63,374 nucleotides of DNA from Cytobacillus firmus NBRC 15306. GTDB lineage: Bacteria > Bacillota > Bacilli > Bacillales > Cytobacillaceae. Positions within the stretch are counted from its first letter, which is position 1, and each line of letters begins with the position of its first letter. The stretch spans positions 1-63,374 of the forward strand of contig NZ_BCUY01000016.1 in the NCBI RefSeq assembly GCF_001591465.1. The letters run 5' to 3'. Shown one piece after another: positions 8,687 to 17,607 of this stretch. Under the pieces are notes generated by a model. It ran no database searches and was not told the origin of the DNA. It was given only the letters and a program-made list of their open reading frames with translations. A program made the position numbers and the translations under genes.

Positions 8687-10147
8687 TTGATTTTTAATTC
8701 CTATGAATTTATTTTTGCTTTTTTGCCTGCTGTTTGGATTGTCTATTTTTTACTGAATAGATGGCAGCTTTTCTTTATAAGAAATATCTGGCTTGTGATC
8801 AGCTCTTTATTTTTTTACAGTTGGTGGAATCCTGTCTATCTCCCATTAATTTTAATTTCCATGCTGCTGAACTACAATATTGGCACATTGCTTGGAAAGG
8901 CCGGGAGCCGGCGGGGAGCCAAACTGCTTTTGACTGCCGGCGTAACTGCCAATCTTGCAGCTTTAGGTTATTATAAATATTATGATTTTTTCATAGACAA
9001 CCTTAATGCTTTATTAAGCACAAATTTTGATTTATTACACCTTGCTTTGCCGCTTGCCATCAGCTTTTTTACTTTCCAGCAGATCGCTTATCTTGTTGAT
9101 GCCTACCGGAAAGAAACGAAAGAATATGATTTTTGGAAATATGCATTGTTTGTCAGCTTTTTTCCGCAATTGATTGCTGGGCCAATTGTGCACCATAACG
9201 AAATGATGCCCCAGTTCTCCAGGGAAAAAACACATAGAAGGTTTCATTACGAGAATTTCGCGAAAGGAATTTTCATTTTTTCTATTGGCCTGTTTAAGAA
9301 GGCTGTTATTGCAGATACTTTTGCTGTCTGGGCCACAGCTGGTTTTGACCAGGCAGAGGTGCTGACTTTTATCGAAGCCTGGATCGTATCTTTATCCTAC
9401 ACCTTCCAGCTCTATTTCGATTTCAGCGGCTATACTGATATGGCCATGGGAGCAGCGCTTTTATTTAATATCCGGCTTCCGGTTAACTTTAACTCACCCT
9501 ATAAGGCAGTTAATATTCAGGACTTTTGGAAGAGATGGCATATGACGCTGACGCGTTTTTTAACCCAATACTTATACATTCCCCTTGGCGGAAATCGCAA
9601 GGGAATCTCCAGAACCTACGTGAATGTTTTTCTTGTTTTTTTCGTCAGCGGTTTATGGCATGGTGCCGGCTGGACATTCATATTATGGGGATCACTGCAT
9701 GGAGCTGCATCACTTCTGAACCGTTTGTGGCATCAGCTTGGCTTTAAAATGAACAAGTTTCTTGGCTGGTTTATCACCTTTCAGTTTGTCAATTTTGCCT
9801 GGGTATTTTTCAGAGCTCAAACATGGGAAGATGCAGAAAAAGTGTTAAAAGGCATGGCCGGAATGAGCGGGTTTACATGGCCTGAACAGCTCACATCCCT
9901 TTTTGAGCCGGCAGCCGTTCAGGCTGTAGAAATACTCTCTATTAACGCTGCAACTGATACATCCCTTTTGTATATGCTTTTCATACTGGCAGGTGCCTTC
10001 GCGGTCACTTTATGGGCTAAAAACTCAGTTAGATTGATGGATCAGCTTAAGCCTTCCTGGTTTTCTGCGTTCTTCATCTGTGCATTGCTCCTGATTTCCT
10101 TCTTTAGCATGACAAGAGTCAGCGAGTTCTTATATTTTAATTTTTAG
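8687..10147 (+). CDS. MBOAT-family membrane O-acyltransferase (AlgI/DltB/PatA-like)
   Basis: 486 residues. The start is taken as TTG at 8687, six bases after GGTGGAG; this gives the typical MBOAT beginning IFNSYEFIFAFLP. About 10-12 membrane segments. Family signatures: SFFTFQQIAYLVDAYR, the conserved FWKRWHMTLTRFLTQYLYIPLGG block, and the presumed catalytic His near 325 in SGLWHGAGWTF. Such proteins move an acyl group (usually acetyl) across the membrane to a partner that loads it onto a surface polymer. The partner is the next gene, ten bases downstream. In B. anthracis, PatA/PatB pairs of this kind O-acetylate the secondary cell wall polymer that anchors S-layer proteins; the same job here is attractive given the anchor-rich neighbourhood but is inference. 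DltB is less likely, since no dltA or dltC is nearby. Confidence 0.88.
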   Translation: MIFNSYEFIFAFLPAVWIVYFLLNRWQLFFIRNIWLVISSLFFYSWWNPVYLPLILISMLLNYNIGTLLGKAGSRRGAKLLLTAGVTANLAALGYYKYYDFFIDNLNALLSTNFDLLHLALPLAISFFTFQQIAYLVDAYRKETKEYDFWKYALFVSFFPQLIAGPIVHHNEMMPQFSREKTHRRFHYENFAKGIFIFSIGLFKKAVIADTFAVWATAGFDQAEVLTFIEAWIVSLSYTFQLYFDFSGYTDMAMGAALLFNIRLPVNFNSPYKAVNIQDFWKRWHMTLTRFLTQYLYIPLGGNRKGISRTYVNVFLVFFVSGLWHGAGWTFILWGSLHGAASLLNRLWHQLGFKMNKFLGWFITFQFVNFAWVFFRAQTWEDAEKVLKGMAGMSGFTWPEQLTSLFEPAAVQAVEILSINAATDTSLLYMLFILAGAFAVTLWAKNSVRLMDQLKPSWFSAFFICALLLISFFSMTRVSEFLYFNF

Positions 10148-10157
10148 GTGGTTTATC

Positions 10158-11723
10158 ATGAATGTTTATAAACAATGGCTGTTAAAAGTCCTGGCTGCTT
10201 TTATGATTTTAGGCTGTCTCTTCGCCATGCCGATTGCTATATTTAACTATACGGCAGATCCATTATGGCTTTTCCCGCATAAAAATGAATGGAATGATGT
10301 GCAGCAGGGTTTTAATGAAAGACAGCAGAAAGTAAACAAATTTAAATATGGGGAAGAACAGTATGATGCCCTTTTATTGGGAAGCAGCCGTTCAACTTAT
10401 ATAAACCAGCATGATTTTAAAGATTTGAAGGTGTTCAATTTTGCGGTAAGCTCGATGTACGCAGAGGAGTATAAAGGATATATTGACTACGCCAAGGAGA
10501 TCAACGGAAAACCGTTTGAATATATTTTCCTGGGCCTGGACTTTTTTGCCACAAATAAATACCGCGAGCTCGCCGAAGAAAAACCGGAGTTCTATACAGA
10601 AGAGGCTGACAGCTATCTATACAGAATCAAGTCGACTGCATCCTTTGATACTTTGAAGAAATCTATATCTGTTTATCAATCATCGAAAAAGAATCAACCT
10701 GTATTCATAGATCATAGATTTTATAATCGTGAAAATGTGGCTATGCCTTTCCCTGTGGATGATCAATTAAGACAAGCCAGAATTGAAACGAATATCTATC
10801 AATTTTTCCAAAATAATGAACCCTATGAGTATGACCCTAAAGTAATGGAGATGCTGAAACAGCTTAAGGATGAAAACCCGAAAACCAAATTTATTGTCTA
10901 CACAACACCTGTTACCCTTCCGCGTTTTGTCATTGAAATGCAGAATGAGGAATACCTGAAGGGTTATGAGCGCTGGCTTATGGATCTGACGGAAACCTTC
11001 GGTACTGTTCATCACTTTATGGATATAAACGAAATGACAAGGCATTTGCCAAACTTTATAGACTCGCATCATTTCACTCCTGATGCAGGGACAAAAATAG
11101 TTCAGGCTATTTGGAATGACAGAAACAAATATTCAGATTTTGGAGTTACCCTGAACAAAGATAATACAGAATCTGAAATTGTAAAGATTAAGAAGGAAAT
11201 CAAAAAAGCAGAAACAGAAGCTTATGACTACCTAATACCCATCGGTTCGAAGAGCACACCTTATTCTTTTGTCCCGCCAAATTTCGAACCATTTTCTGCA
11301 GAAGAATGGCTTAGCCAGCTGATGCCGATGAAATTGCTCGGAATGGATGGCAATTTCCAGGTGACTGAAGGAAGTACCGGCGGCTTGGCATTAAAACCTA
11401 TGAGCGAAAGCCCTAATGCGATACAAACTGGCTTCAGCCTAAAGGACATGAACATCTCTGCTTCTGAAGAACTAACTTTTATCGTTTCTCTGAAAGGAAA
11501 AACAGCCAATCCAGGTGATGTGCAATTATTCATCCAGGATCAGGTGAACGGCCAATGGGAAAGAAAAGCATATAATACCATCCCTGCTGTAGATATTTCC
11601 CGCTCCTTTAAAGTATCTAAAGAAATCAGAAAAGGCGCCGAAAATGTTATGGTTGGAATCCATTGGAAGAATGCAGATTCAGAGGATCAATGGATCCAAA
11701 TAGATGCTGCTGATATTTACTAG
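10158..11723 (+). CDS. SGNH-type O-acetyltransferase partner (AlgJ/PatB/DltD-like), membrane-anchored
   Basis: 521 residues, ATG with AGGTGG upstream, ten bases after the MBOAT gene: clearly one operon. One N-terminal membrane anchor (about 8-30), then an extracellular SGNH-hydrolase-like domain. Candidate nucleophile Ser in GSSRS at 75-79, and a DSHHF block at 302-306 that supplies the Asp/His pair. The C-terminal 120 residues (about 390-521) look like a beta-sandwich (FIVSLKGKTANPGDVQLFIQDQ) and could bind the acceptor polymer. By analogy with AlgI/AlgJ and PatA/PatB it should take the acetyl group delivered by the MBOAT protein and place it on an extracytoplasmic polysaccharide. The acceptor polymer is not shown by the sequence. 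Confidence 0.83.
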   Translation: MNVYKQWLLKVLAAFMILGCLFAMPIAIFNYTADPLWLFPHKNEWNDVQQGFNERQQKVNKFKYGEEQYDALLLGSSRSTYINQHDFKDLKVFNFAVSSMYAEEYKGYIDYAKEINGKPFEYIFLGLDFFATNKYRELAEEKPEFYTEEADSYLYRIKSTASFDTLKKSISVYQSSKKNQPVFIDHRFYNRENVAMPFPVDDQLRQARIETNIYQFFQNNEPYEYDPKVMEMLKQLKDENPKTKFIVYTTPVTLPRFVIEMQNEEYLKGYERWLMDLTETFGTVHHFMDINEMTRHLPNFIDSHHFTPDAGTKIVQAIWNDRNKYSDFGVTLNKDNTESEIVKIKKEIKKAETEAYDYLIPIGSKSTPYSFVPPNFEPFSAEEWLSQLMPMKLLGMDGNFQVTEGSTGGLALKPMSESPNAIQTGFSLKDMNISASEELTFIVSLKGKTANPGDVQLFIQDQVNGQWERKAYNTIPAVDISRSFKVSKEIRKGAENVMVGIHWKNADSEDQWIQIDAADIY

Positions 11724-11728
11724 TGAGA

Positions 11729-11760
11729 AGAGCCATGCTCCAACAGAGGAGATGGCTCTT
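11729..11760 (+). terminator. Intrinsic terminator of the O-acetylation operon
   Basis: Stem AGAGCCAT...ATGGCTCT extended by GCTCC / GGAG, followed by TTTTCTTT. Confidence 0.85.
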
Positions 11761-11775
11761 TTCTTTATTGGATAA

Positions 11776-11805
11776 TTATAGTAATGTAGGAACTGATTAC
11801 TATAA
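11776..11805. promoter_or_regulatory. Perfect inverted repeat upstream of the propeller gene (candidate operator)
   Basis: Arms TTATAGTAAT (11776-11785) and ATTACTATAA (11796-11805) are perfectly complementary, with a ten-base spacer, so centres are about two helical turns apart. It ends just before the ribosome binding site. No regulator is assigned. Confidence 0.5.
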
Positions 11806-11823
11806 GAGTATTTGGGGGAAAAT

Positions 11824-13896
11824 ATGAATCTATCCAAGTTAAAAGTCAATTACATTCTAGCCGCATCTCTCATTGCCGCACCCGTTTTCTTTTCCAGTGC
11901 AGCATACGCAGAAGATTTAACCGATCAGGAGGAGAGTATTGAATTGGATGACAGCCAGACACCTTCTCAAGAAGAAGCAGATCCATCACAATTGCTAAAA
12001 GAAGAGATAGACCCGACAATCGAAAAGATTGGGCCCCAGGTATTCCACGGAACTGCCCTGGCAGCAGCCTACGGGAAATCACCTGAAAACAAGCCCTATA
12101 TGTACATCATCCAGCACGGGACTCCATCCGCTTTATCTGTCGTCAACTTGACCACTGGAAAAACCGAAAAGACTTACACACTTGAACATTCCACAAGTGC
12201 CTGGGGAATTGATGTGGATTCTGATCAAAACGTCTGGATCGGGGGAACATCAGGAGGACATATTTACAAGTATGATCCTTCCTCTAAAAAGCTGACTGAT
12301 TATGGAAATAAATTAAAGCACAGCCGGGATACCTCTATCCAAGACCTGCACGCCTCCGGAGGAAGAATATACGGATCCACAGCTTATAATGGAACGGTAT
12401 TTTCCTATATACCTGAAACAGGTGAAAGAAAAGACTATGGCCAAATAATAAGAGGCAAAGAATTTGCAAAAAGTGTTTACTTTGATGAAGAACAAGAGAG
12501 TATTTTCATGGGAATCGGATCTAAGGCCGAACTTATCCGCTATAATATCCGCACGAAAATCAGGGATCGTTTCCTGCCTTGGGAATACCGGATGGAGAAA
12601 TACGTATCAGATATTCAAGTGGCAGGTGAGTATTTATTTGCCAAATTGGATCCAAGCCCCAAAGTGCTGGTTTTTAACAAGAACACATTAGAATTGCTTG
12701 ATGAGTTTGATTCGACGTCTAAAACCGTGTCTGTAAAGTCACCCGCAGAAGAAGCTGTGTATTATACAAACAATGAAGAGCTGTACGCTTATTATTTTAA
12801 AACTCAGGAAACGGTAAAAATGGAAGTTCCCCTTGAAGGAATGAACGTTATAAATTTAGATTTTGTGGAAATGGGAACAGAGGATTATCCCGGGTACACA
12901 CTGACGGGATTGTTAAGCAATAACGGGGAATATTTTACCTATAATATAGAGACCCGGGAATTTGAAATTCATCAGGCAAAACTTGCTCCACTTCCAGTCA
13001 CTTTATATACAATGGGAGTGACACCTGATAGAGATAAGATCATTATTAATGGCTATATGTCTGGCGGACTCGGCCTCTTTAACATTGCAAGCGGCGAAAC
13101 AGAAGAAGTGAAGGGCATCAGCCAGGTTGAATCTATGGCATACTTAAATGACAAGCTATATTTTGGAGCCTATCCAAAAGCGAGAATCCTGGAATACGAT
13201 CTGACAAAACCGTTTGAAGGCCAAAGTATAAATGAAATTGCCCGTTATAAAGACCTTGGCCAAGAAAGGCCAACAGCCATGCTTGGGATTAATGAGACCA
13301 ACCAGCTGTTCATAGGCACATATCCTGAAACCAGCACGGGCGGCGGACTGCTGTCTGTTTATAACCCTGAAACAAAAGAAACCATTAATTATGAAGACTA
13401 TATAGAAAACCAAAGCATCATTTCACTGGTACAAGCCGGGAATCATATTTATGGTGGAACATCGGTGTATGCCAACCATGAGCATGCAAAGAGTGATGCA
13501 GTGTTATTCCGCTTTCCATCTGATTCACCTTCAGATAAAGAGGAGCTAAACTTCCCAATAAAAGCTGCCATGATTAATGCGTTAACTTCTTACGAAGAAA
13601 ACTATATCTTCGGTATGGCAGACGGAAAACTGTTTAAATACGATATCGAATCCGGCCAAACAAAGCAGGTAATGATTGTACCAGCCATTTCCGGCCGCTT
13701 TAAAAATGCGAATCTGCAATTCGGAAAGGACCATTACCTATATGGAACAGTAGAAGGCGTTTTATTTAAAGCAGATCCGAAAACAATGGAAGTCACACTG
13801 ATCAAAAAAGAGGGTGCCCATGACTTAGCCATCGATCAGAATGGCCATATATATTTCAGAAACGAAGCAGACATGTGGAAATACGAACCTAAATAG
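11824..13896 (+). CDS. Secreted beta-propeller-type surface protein
   Basis: 690 residues from the ATG at 11824 behind GGGGGA; the longer frame adds four residues. Signal peptide about 1-30, then an acidic linker (EESIELDDSQTPSQEE), then blade-like repeats to the C-terminus: VWIGGTSGGHIYKYDP, IYGSTAYNGTVFSYIPETGE and LYGTVEGVLFKADPKT. It lacks the WDG/TPSK module. It is clearly a paralogue of the split gene at 59788-62027, sharing SAW, VWIGGT, GHLY/GHIY and SGRFKN segments along its length. Propellers of this sort bind ligands or partner proteins; no catalytic residues are evident and no substrate can be named. A perfect inverted repeat lies just upstream and a bidirectional terminator follows. 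Confidence 0.8.
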   Translation: MNLSKLKVNYILAASLIAAPVFFSSAAYAEDLTDQEESIELDDSQTPSQEEADPSQLLKEEIDPTIEKIGPQVFHGTALAAAYGKSPENKPYMYIIQHGTPSALSVVNLTTGKTEKTYTLEHSTSAWGIDVDSDQNVWIGGTSGGHIYKYDPSSKKLTDYGNKLKHSRDTSIQDLHASGGRIYGSTAYNGTVFSYIPETGERKDYGQIIRGKEFAKSVYFDEEQESIFMGIGSKAELIRYNIRTKIRDRFLPWEYRMEKYVSDIQVAGEYLFAKLDPSPKVLVFNKNTLELLDEFDSTSKTVSVKSPAEEAVYYTNNEELYAYYFKTQETVKMEVPLEGMNVINLDFVEMGTEDYPGYTLTGLLSNNGEYFTYNIETREFEIHQAKLAPLPVTLYTMGVTPDRDKIIINGYMSGGLGLFNIASGETEEVKGISQVESMAYLNDKLYFGAYPKARILEYDLTKPFEGQSINEIARYKDLGQERPTAMLGINETNQLFIGTYPETSTGGGLLSVYNPETKETINYEDYIENQSIISLVQAGNHIYGGTSVYANHEHAKSDAVLFRFPSDSPSDKEELNFPIKAAMINALTSYEENYIFGMADGKLFKYDIESGQTKQVMIVPAISGRFKNANLQFGKDHYLYGTVEGVLFKADPKTMEVTLIKKEGAHDLAIDQNGHIYFRNEADMWKYEPK

Positions 13897-13900
13897 AAAG

Positions 13901-13943
13901 AAATAAAAATTCCCTGCCTACTTTAGACAGGGAATTTTTATTT
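13901..13943. terminator. Bidirectional terminator between convergent propeller and subtilase genes
   Basis: Sixteen-base near-perfect stem AAATAAAAATTCCCTG / CAGGGAATTTTTATTT serving both strands. Confidence 0.85.
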
Positions 13944-16900
13944 CTATTGCAAGTTAACTTTCAAACTATAAGAATCCAATGTAGAACCGCCGAATGTGTC
14001 ACGGACTTTGATATGGTAGACTCCTTTTTTCAGGTTAAAGTACAGCACTTCCCCATCTCCTTCAGGGTAGTAGTCTGCTTTAGCCAGCAGTTTGCCATCT
14101 TTATAAAGAGTCACAACACCATCAATTTCAGTTCCGGCATTAAATTCGATATAGCCTTTCGCTTGTTTATCTATTTTCAATTCATACCAATCTTCGTCAC
14201 CGTTCGGTACACCGGCATTAAGATGCCCGGAGGCAGTTAAGAGCTTGCTGCCTGACTTCTTCATCATTAACGGCTTAGAAGGTTTGTTATTCTTCACCAC
14301 AGAACCCTTATCTTCATCATTTTGGTTAACCGGCGCCACAGTCAATTCATAAGGAAGCAGGGACAATGGAGTATTGCCATCAAAATAACCGGAGGCAATG
14401 ATAATATAGTTTTTATTTTTCTCAGCTTTAAATGATCCATAGGTTGCTCCGCTGTCAATTCCCTTTTCAATATACTGAATTCGATCGAATTCCTCCGGAT
14501 CCAGCTTCCGGTTCTTGTTTGCATCTTCTGCGATAACCATAATTCCATAGAACGGGCTCAGCAATTCCTTTGGATATTTCGCTTTCCATTTGGCATCAAC
14601 ATTTTTCCTCTTCATGGATGCCCCATAAATATTTGCTGTTTTACTTTCAAGATAGAAGACATCCTGATCGAAAGGCATCGCGAGGTTCCCCTCGATTTTT
14701 GCTGAAGGAAGATTCTTTATTTTCTCCAGGCTATCGTTATCTTCATAAGGATCCTGAGGATCTTTAATCACCATTTTGGCACTAAAGCTGTACGGATCAA
14801 AAGATGTTGAACCAGTATAGTAATCTGCTCCGGCCTTAATATAGTAGCTCTCTCCAGCTTTCAGACCTGTTAGCATGGATGCATCCAGCTTCATGCTTAC
14901 CCAGTCAAATTGCATATTGGTTCCAATCTGATCCAAAAAGGCATACGTGTTTCCTTCCGCGTCTGTCTCTTCCTTAATGCGGTAAATCTCCATTAAAGGA
15001 ACCTGGCCTTTTTTATCGTCAAACTTAAATTCATAGATGCCCGTTTCATCCGGCACAACACTAAACCAGTCTTCATCTTCTAATGTCTGGATATAGCCTT
15101 CACCTTTTTCATCCATTTTAAAAGGCTGGGCACCCTCTTTAAGGACTTCAGTGAAATCAGGCTCAGCTTCAACTTCTTCTTCAGATGCTTCTTCTGTTTC
15201 TTCTTCCATGTCCTCAAATGCACTGCGCTGTTTTTCCAGGCCATTAACGGTTATTTCTTTTTCAGCGGCTTCCTCATCCATCATATAAGGGAATATATCT
15301 TCATCTGCCGGCAATGTTTTTCCATTAACCTGCAGTTTGTATGGAATCAGAGAAGGTTCAGGAGTCTGCTCTTCTTCAAGCAAGCCGAAGTTTAACATGA
15401 AATCATACATGCCAAAGAAATATTGATCGATTTTATTAGATACTTTTATGATATACGGTATTTCCGGCATAGCTGTAAAAGAGAGTGTTTCCCCTTCACT
15501 TTTGCTGCCCCTGTTTGCGTAGAATGCCGGCTCAATTGGGTATTTTCCGTAAAACATTTCTTCAAGAAGGGCCTTTTTCTCTTCTTCCGTAATTTCTTCC
15601 ATATCAGGAGGAAAAATCTGATCCCCCATATAAACACTGATGCTTGTATCAACACCCGGCAATTTAGCTAAGTCAATTTTCACTGCCTGTTCCTCTTTAA
15701 CAGTGAATTGGTAGAAATCATCATCTCCATCTTTCCCAGTTAAAAGCTCCTTGCCATATGAGTATGGCAATTCAATAGTACTCATATTGTGAATAGAATT
15801 CCCATCTTCTTCAATGCCAGATGCCTTTTCAGCGGAAAGGCTGAATTTTGATTGCCCTCTGCCCGAATCATCAAAGCTGCCATTGACATCCTTAACTCCG
15901 AAGGCAAGCGTTCCTGAAAATGGAACTTCAAACAACTTTCCTTCCTCATGGCCTTCTCTGACTTTGTTTACATCCAGCTCCACTTTCCCTTCATCGGAAA
16001 CCAAAAATAATTTAAGCTTGTAATCAAATTGCTTGGCTCCGTTAAGAACAAATTGAACTAAATCGCCTTTCTCAACATCTGTTTTATACCATTTCTCCTG
16101 GAACGGGGCTGTAATCGCTCCTTTAACGGTCTGCTTCTTCTCAAGGCTTACTGCTGCTGCTTTTTCCAAAATTTCTTTTTCAGATAATTGTTGTTTTGTC
16201 AAAGCAGGCAGCTTCTTAATATCATATTGCATAGCTGCAACTGGATTAAGGAGGCCATTTCCATATACTACATCAAATCCCTTATCACCCAGATCCTCTG
16301 CTGTATGCTCCAATATATATTCAATCTGAATCGGAGTCAGGCCAGGATGCTTGGATAGAAGCAAGGATGCTGCTCCAGCTGCCATAGGTGAAGCCATGGA
16401 TGTTCCGCTCATTTTACGGAAGCTTGATTTTTTTTCGTATTCATACATAGTGCTGTAGACATCTTCACCAGGAGCTACAATATCAACGGACGTGCCATAT
16501 GTAGATAAAATCCCCAGTTTTTTGCTGCTGTTAATATTCCCAACACTGATGACACCTTCATAGGCAGCAGGATAGCTAAGTGAATCATCCCCTGTATTGC
16601 CTGCCGCTGCCACTACTACAACATTCTTTTCAGCAGCCTTTTTGAGCGCTTCTTCAATCAGAGGAGATCTCATAGGACCGCCGAGACTCATATTGATTAC
16701 TTTTGCACCTTTTTCTACTGCATGGAGAATCCCCTGGGCAATCACATAATCTGAAGCACCCCATCCTCTGTCAAAAACATCAATCGGAAGAATTTTGGCA
16801 TTTGGATTAACACCATAGCCGCCAATGCCGTTATTCTTATTGGCTGCAACAATTCCAGCCACATGGGTGCCATGATAATCAGGCGTGCCGGGGCTCATTG

Positions 16901-17468
16901 GATTGACTGCATTATAGCTCGGGAGCAGCTTTCCCTTTAAATCAGGATGGTTCACGTCCACACCCTGATCGATTACTGCAACCGTTACAGGGTTCTTCCC
17001 AGCCAGTTTTTGAGCCTTTTCCAGCTGAAGAAGTTCGTTCTGATATTGTTCTTTCGCTTTAGGATCCGGCAGCGAAAGCGGTTTGTAATTGACGCTTGGA
17101 TAGGCGGATACCACTCCGTTCAACTTTTTGTAATTGGTTAATACTTTGCTGAACTGATTTTTATTCCTCACTTTAACAACAGCATAATTTAAATTGGAGA
17201 ACTGCTTAATCAATGTTCCCCCTGCCATTTTGTGCTGTGATTGAGTGAGCGGCTTTTTAAATTTAACCACCAGAGTATCTCCGCTTAATGCAGATTCTTT
17301 TGACTGCTCCAGTTTCTTTTGCAGTGACGGCTGGTCAATTTGCACCGCCGAAATGCCCGGCACCTCTTTTCCGCTTTCTGCAGATACACCAGATGTTCCC
17401 AGCAGAGACCCGGCAGCAATGCCAATTCCTGCTGCAAGATTAATAGATGTTTTCAGCCAGCGTTCCAT
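13944..17468 (-). CDS. Very large secreted subtilisin-like serine protease with PPC-type C-terminal domains
   Basis: 1174 residues from the ATG at 17468; an ATG five codons earlier lies inside the GAGGAGGAAGGG ribosome site, so it is rejected. Signal peptide about 1-30; pro-region about 60-135 (LVVKFKKPLTQSQ...). Peptidase S8 domain about 155-415 with Asp167 (AVIDQG), His199 (HGTHVAG), oxyanion Asn291 (AAGN) and Ser357 (GTSMASP): all catalytic residues are present. The remaining roughly 750 residues contain several PPC-like beta-sandwich repeats (DPYEDNDSLEKIKNLPSA, NGDEDWYELKID) and a very acidic patch (EEETEEASEEEVEAE). This suggests a minor extracellular protease of the Vpr type. There is no WDG/TPSK or SbsC module, so it is probably released or held in the wall matrix by charge. 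Upstream there is a candidate operator at 17490-17526. Confidence 0.9.
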   Translation of the reverse strand: MERWLKTSINLAAGIGIAAGSLLGTSGVSAESGKEVPGISAVQIDQPSLQKKLEQSKESALSGDTLVVKFKKPLTQSQHKMAGGTLIKQFSNLNYAVVKVRNKNQFSKVLTNYKKLNGVVSAYPSVNYKPLSLPDPKAKEQYQNELLQLEKAQKLAGKNPVTVAVIDQGVDVNHPDLKGKLLPSYNAVNPMSPGTPDYHGTHVAGIVAANKNNGIGGYGVNPNAKILPIDVFDRGWGASDYVIAQGILHAVEKGAKVINMSLGGPMRSPLIEEALKKAAEKNVVVVAAAGNTGDDSLSYPAAYEGVISVGNINSSKKLGILSTYGTSVDIVAPGEDVYSTMYEYEKKSSFRKMSGTSMASPMAAGAASLLLSKHPGLTPIQIEYILEHTAEDLGDKGFDVVYGNGLLNPVAAMQYDIKKLPALTKQQLSEKEILEKAAAVSLEKKQTVKGAITAPFQEKWYKTDVEKGDLVQFVLNGAKQFDYKLKLFLVSDEGKVELDVNKVREGHEEGKLFEVPFSGTLAFGVKDVNGSFDDSGRGQSKFSLSAEKASGIEEDGNSIHNMSTIELPYSYGKELLTGKDGDDDFYQFTVKEEQAVKIDLAKLPGVDTSISVYMGDQIFPPDMEEITEEEKKALLEEMFYGKYPIEPAFYANRGSKSEGETLSFTAMPEIPYIIKVSNKIDQYFFGMYDFMLNFGLLEEEQTPEPSLIPYKLQVNGKTLPADEDIFPYMMDEEAAEKEITVNGLEKQRSAFEDMEEETEEASEEEVEAEPDFTEVLKEGAQPFKMDEKGEGYIQTLEDEDWFSVVPDETGIYEFKFDDKKGQVPLMEIYRIKEETDAEGNTYAFLDQIGTNMQFDWVSMKLDASMLTGLKAGESYYIKAGADYYTGSTSFDPYSFSAKMVIKDPQDPYEDNDSLEKIKNLPSAKIEGNLAMPFDQDVFYLESKTANIYGASMKRKNVDAKWKAKYPKELLSPFYGIMVIAEDANKNRKLDPEEFDRIQYIEKGIDSGATYGSFKAEKNKNYIIIASGYFDGNTPLSLLPYELTVAPVNQNDEDKGSVVKNNKPSKPLMMKKSGSKLLTASGHLNAGVPNGDEDWYELKIDKQAKGYIEFNAGTEIDGVVTLYKDGKLLAKADYYPEGDGEVLYFNLKKGVYHIKVRDTFGGSTLDSYSLKVNLQ

Positions 17469-17489
17469 TCCCTTCCTCCTCATAACTGT

Positions 17490-17526
17490 AAAATGATAGT
17501 TGCTATCATCATATTACTATCATTTT
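17490..17526. promoter_or_regulatory. Nested inverted repeat upstream of the subtilase gene (candidate operator)
   Basis: Outer arms AAAATGATAG (17490-17499) and CTATCATTTT (17517-17526) are perfectly complementary, and inside them GATAG-TTG-CTATC adds a third half-site. It lies directly upstream of the ribosome binding site. The regulator is unknown. Confidence 0.45.
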
Positions 17527-17570
17527 CAATTAATAGAAAGTTTTACTATATTAATTTATTCGACAAAAAA

Positions 17571-17597
17571 AGAGCCGGGTTTTATAAACCCAGCTCT
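17571..17597 (-). terminator. Intrinsic terminator of the M14 carboxypeptidase gene
   Basis: Stem AGAGCTGGG / CCCGGCTCT (one G-T pair) with an AT-rich loop, then seven U residues on the minus strand. Confidence 0.85.
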
Positions 17598-17607
17598 AAT
17601 TATTAAT

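Noticed and set aside
8687..11723. dltB-dltD for teichoic acid D-alanylation
   Set aside because: No dltA or dltC lies nearby, and the pair fits AlgI/AlgJ or PatA/PatB-type acetylation equally well or better.
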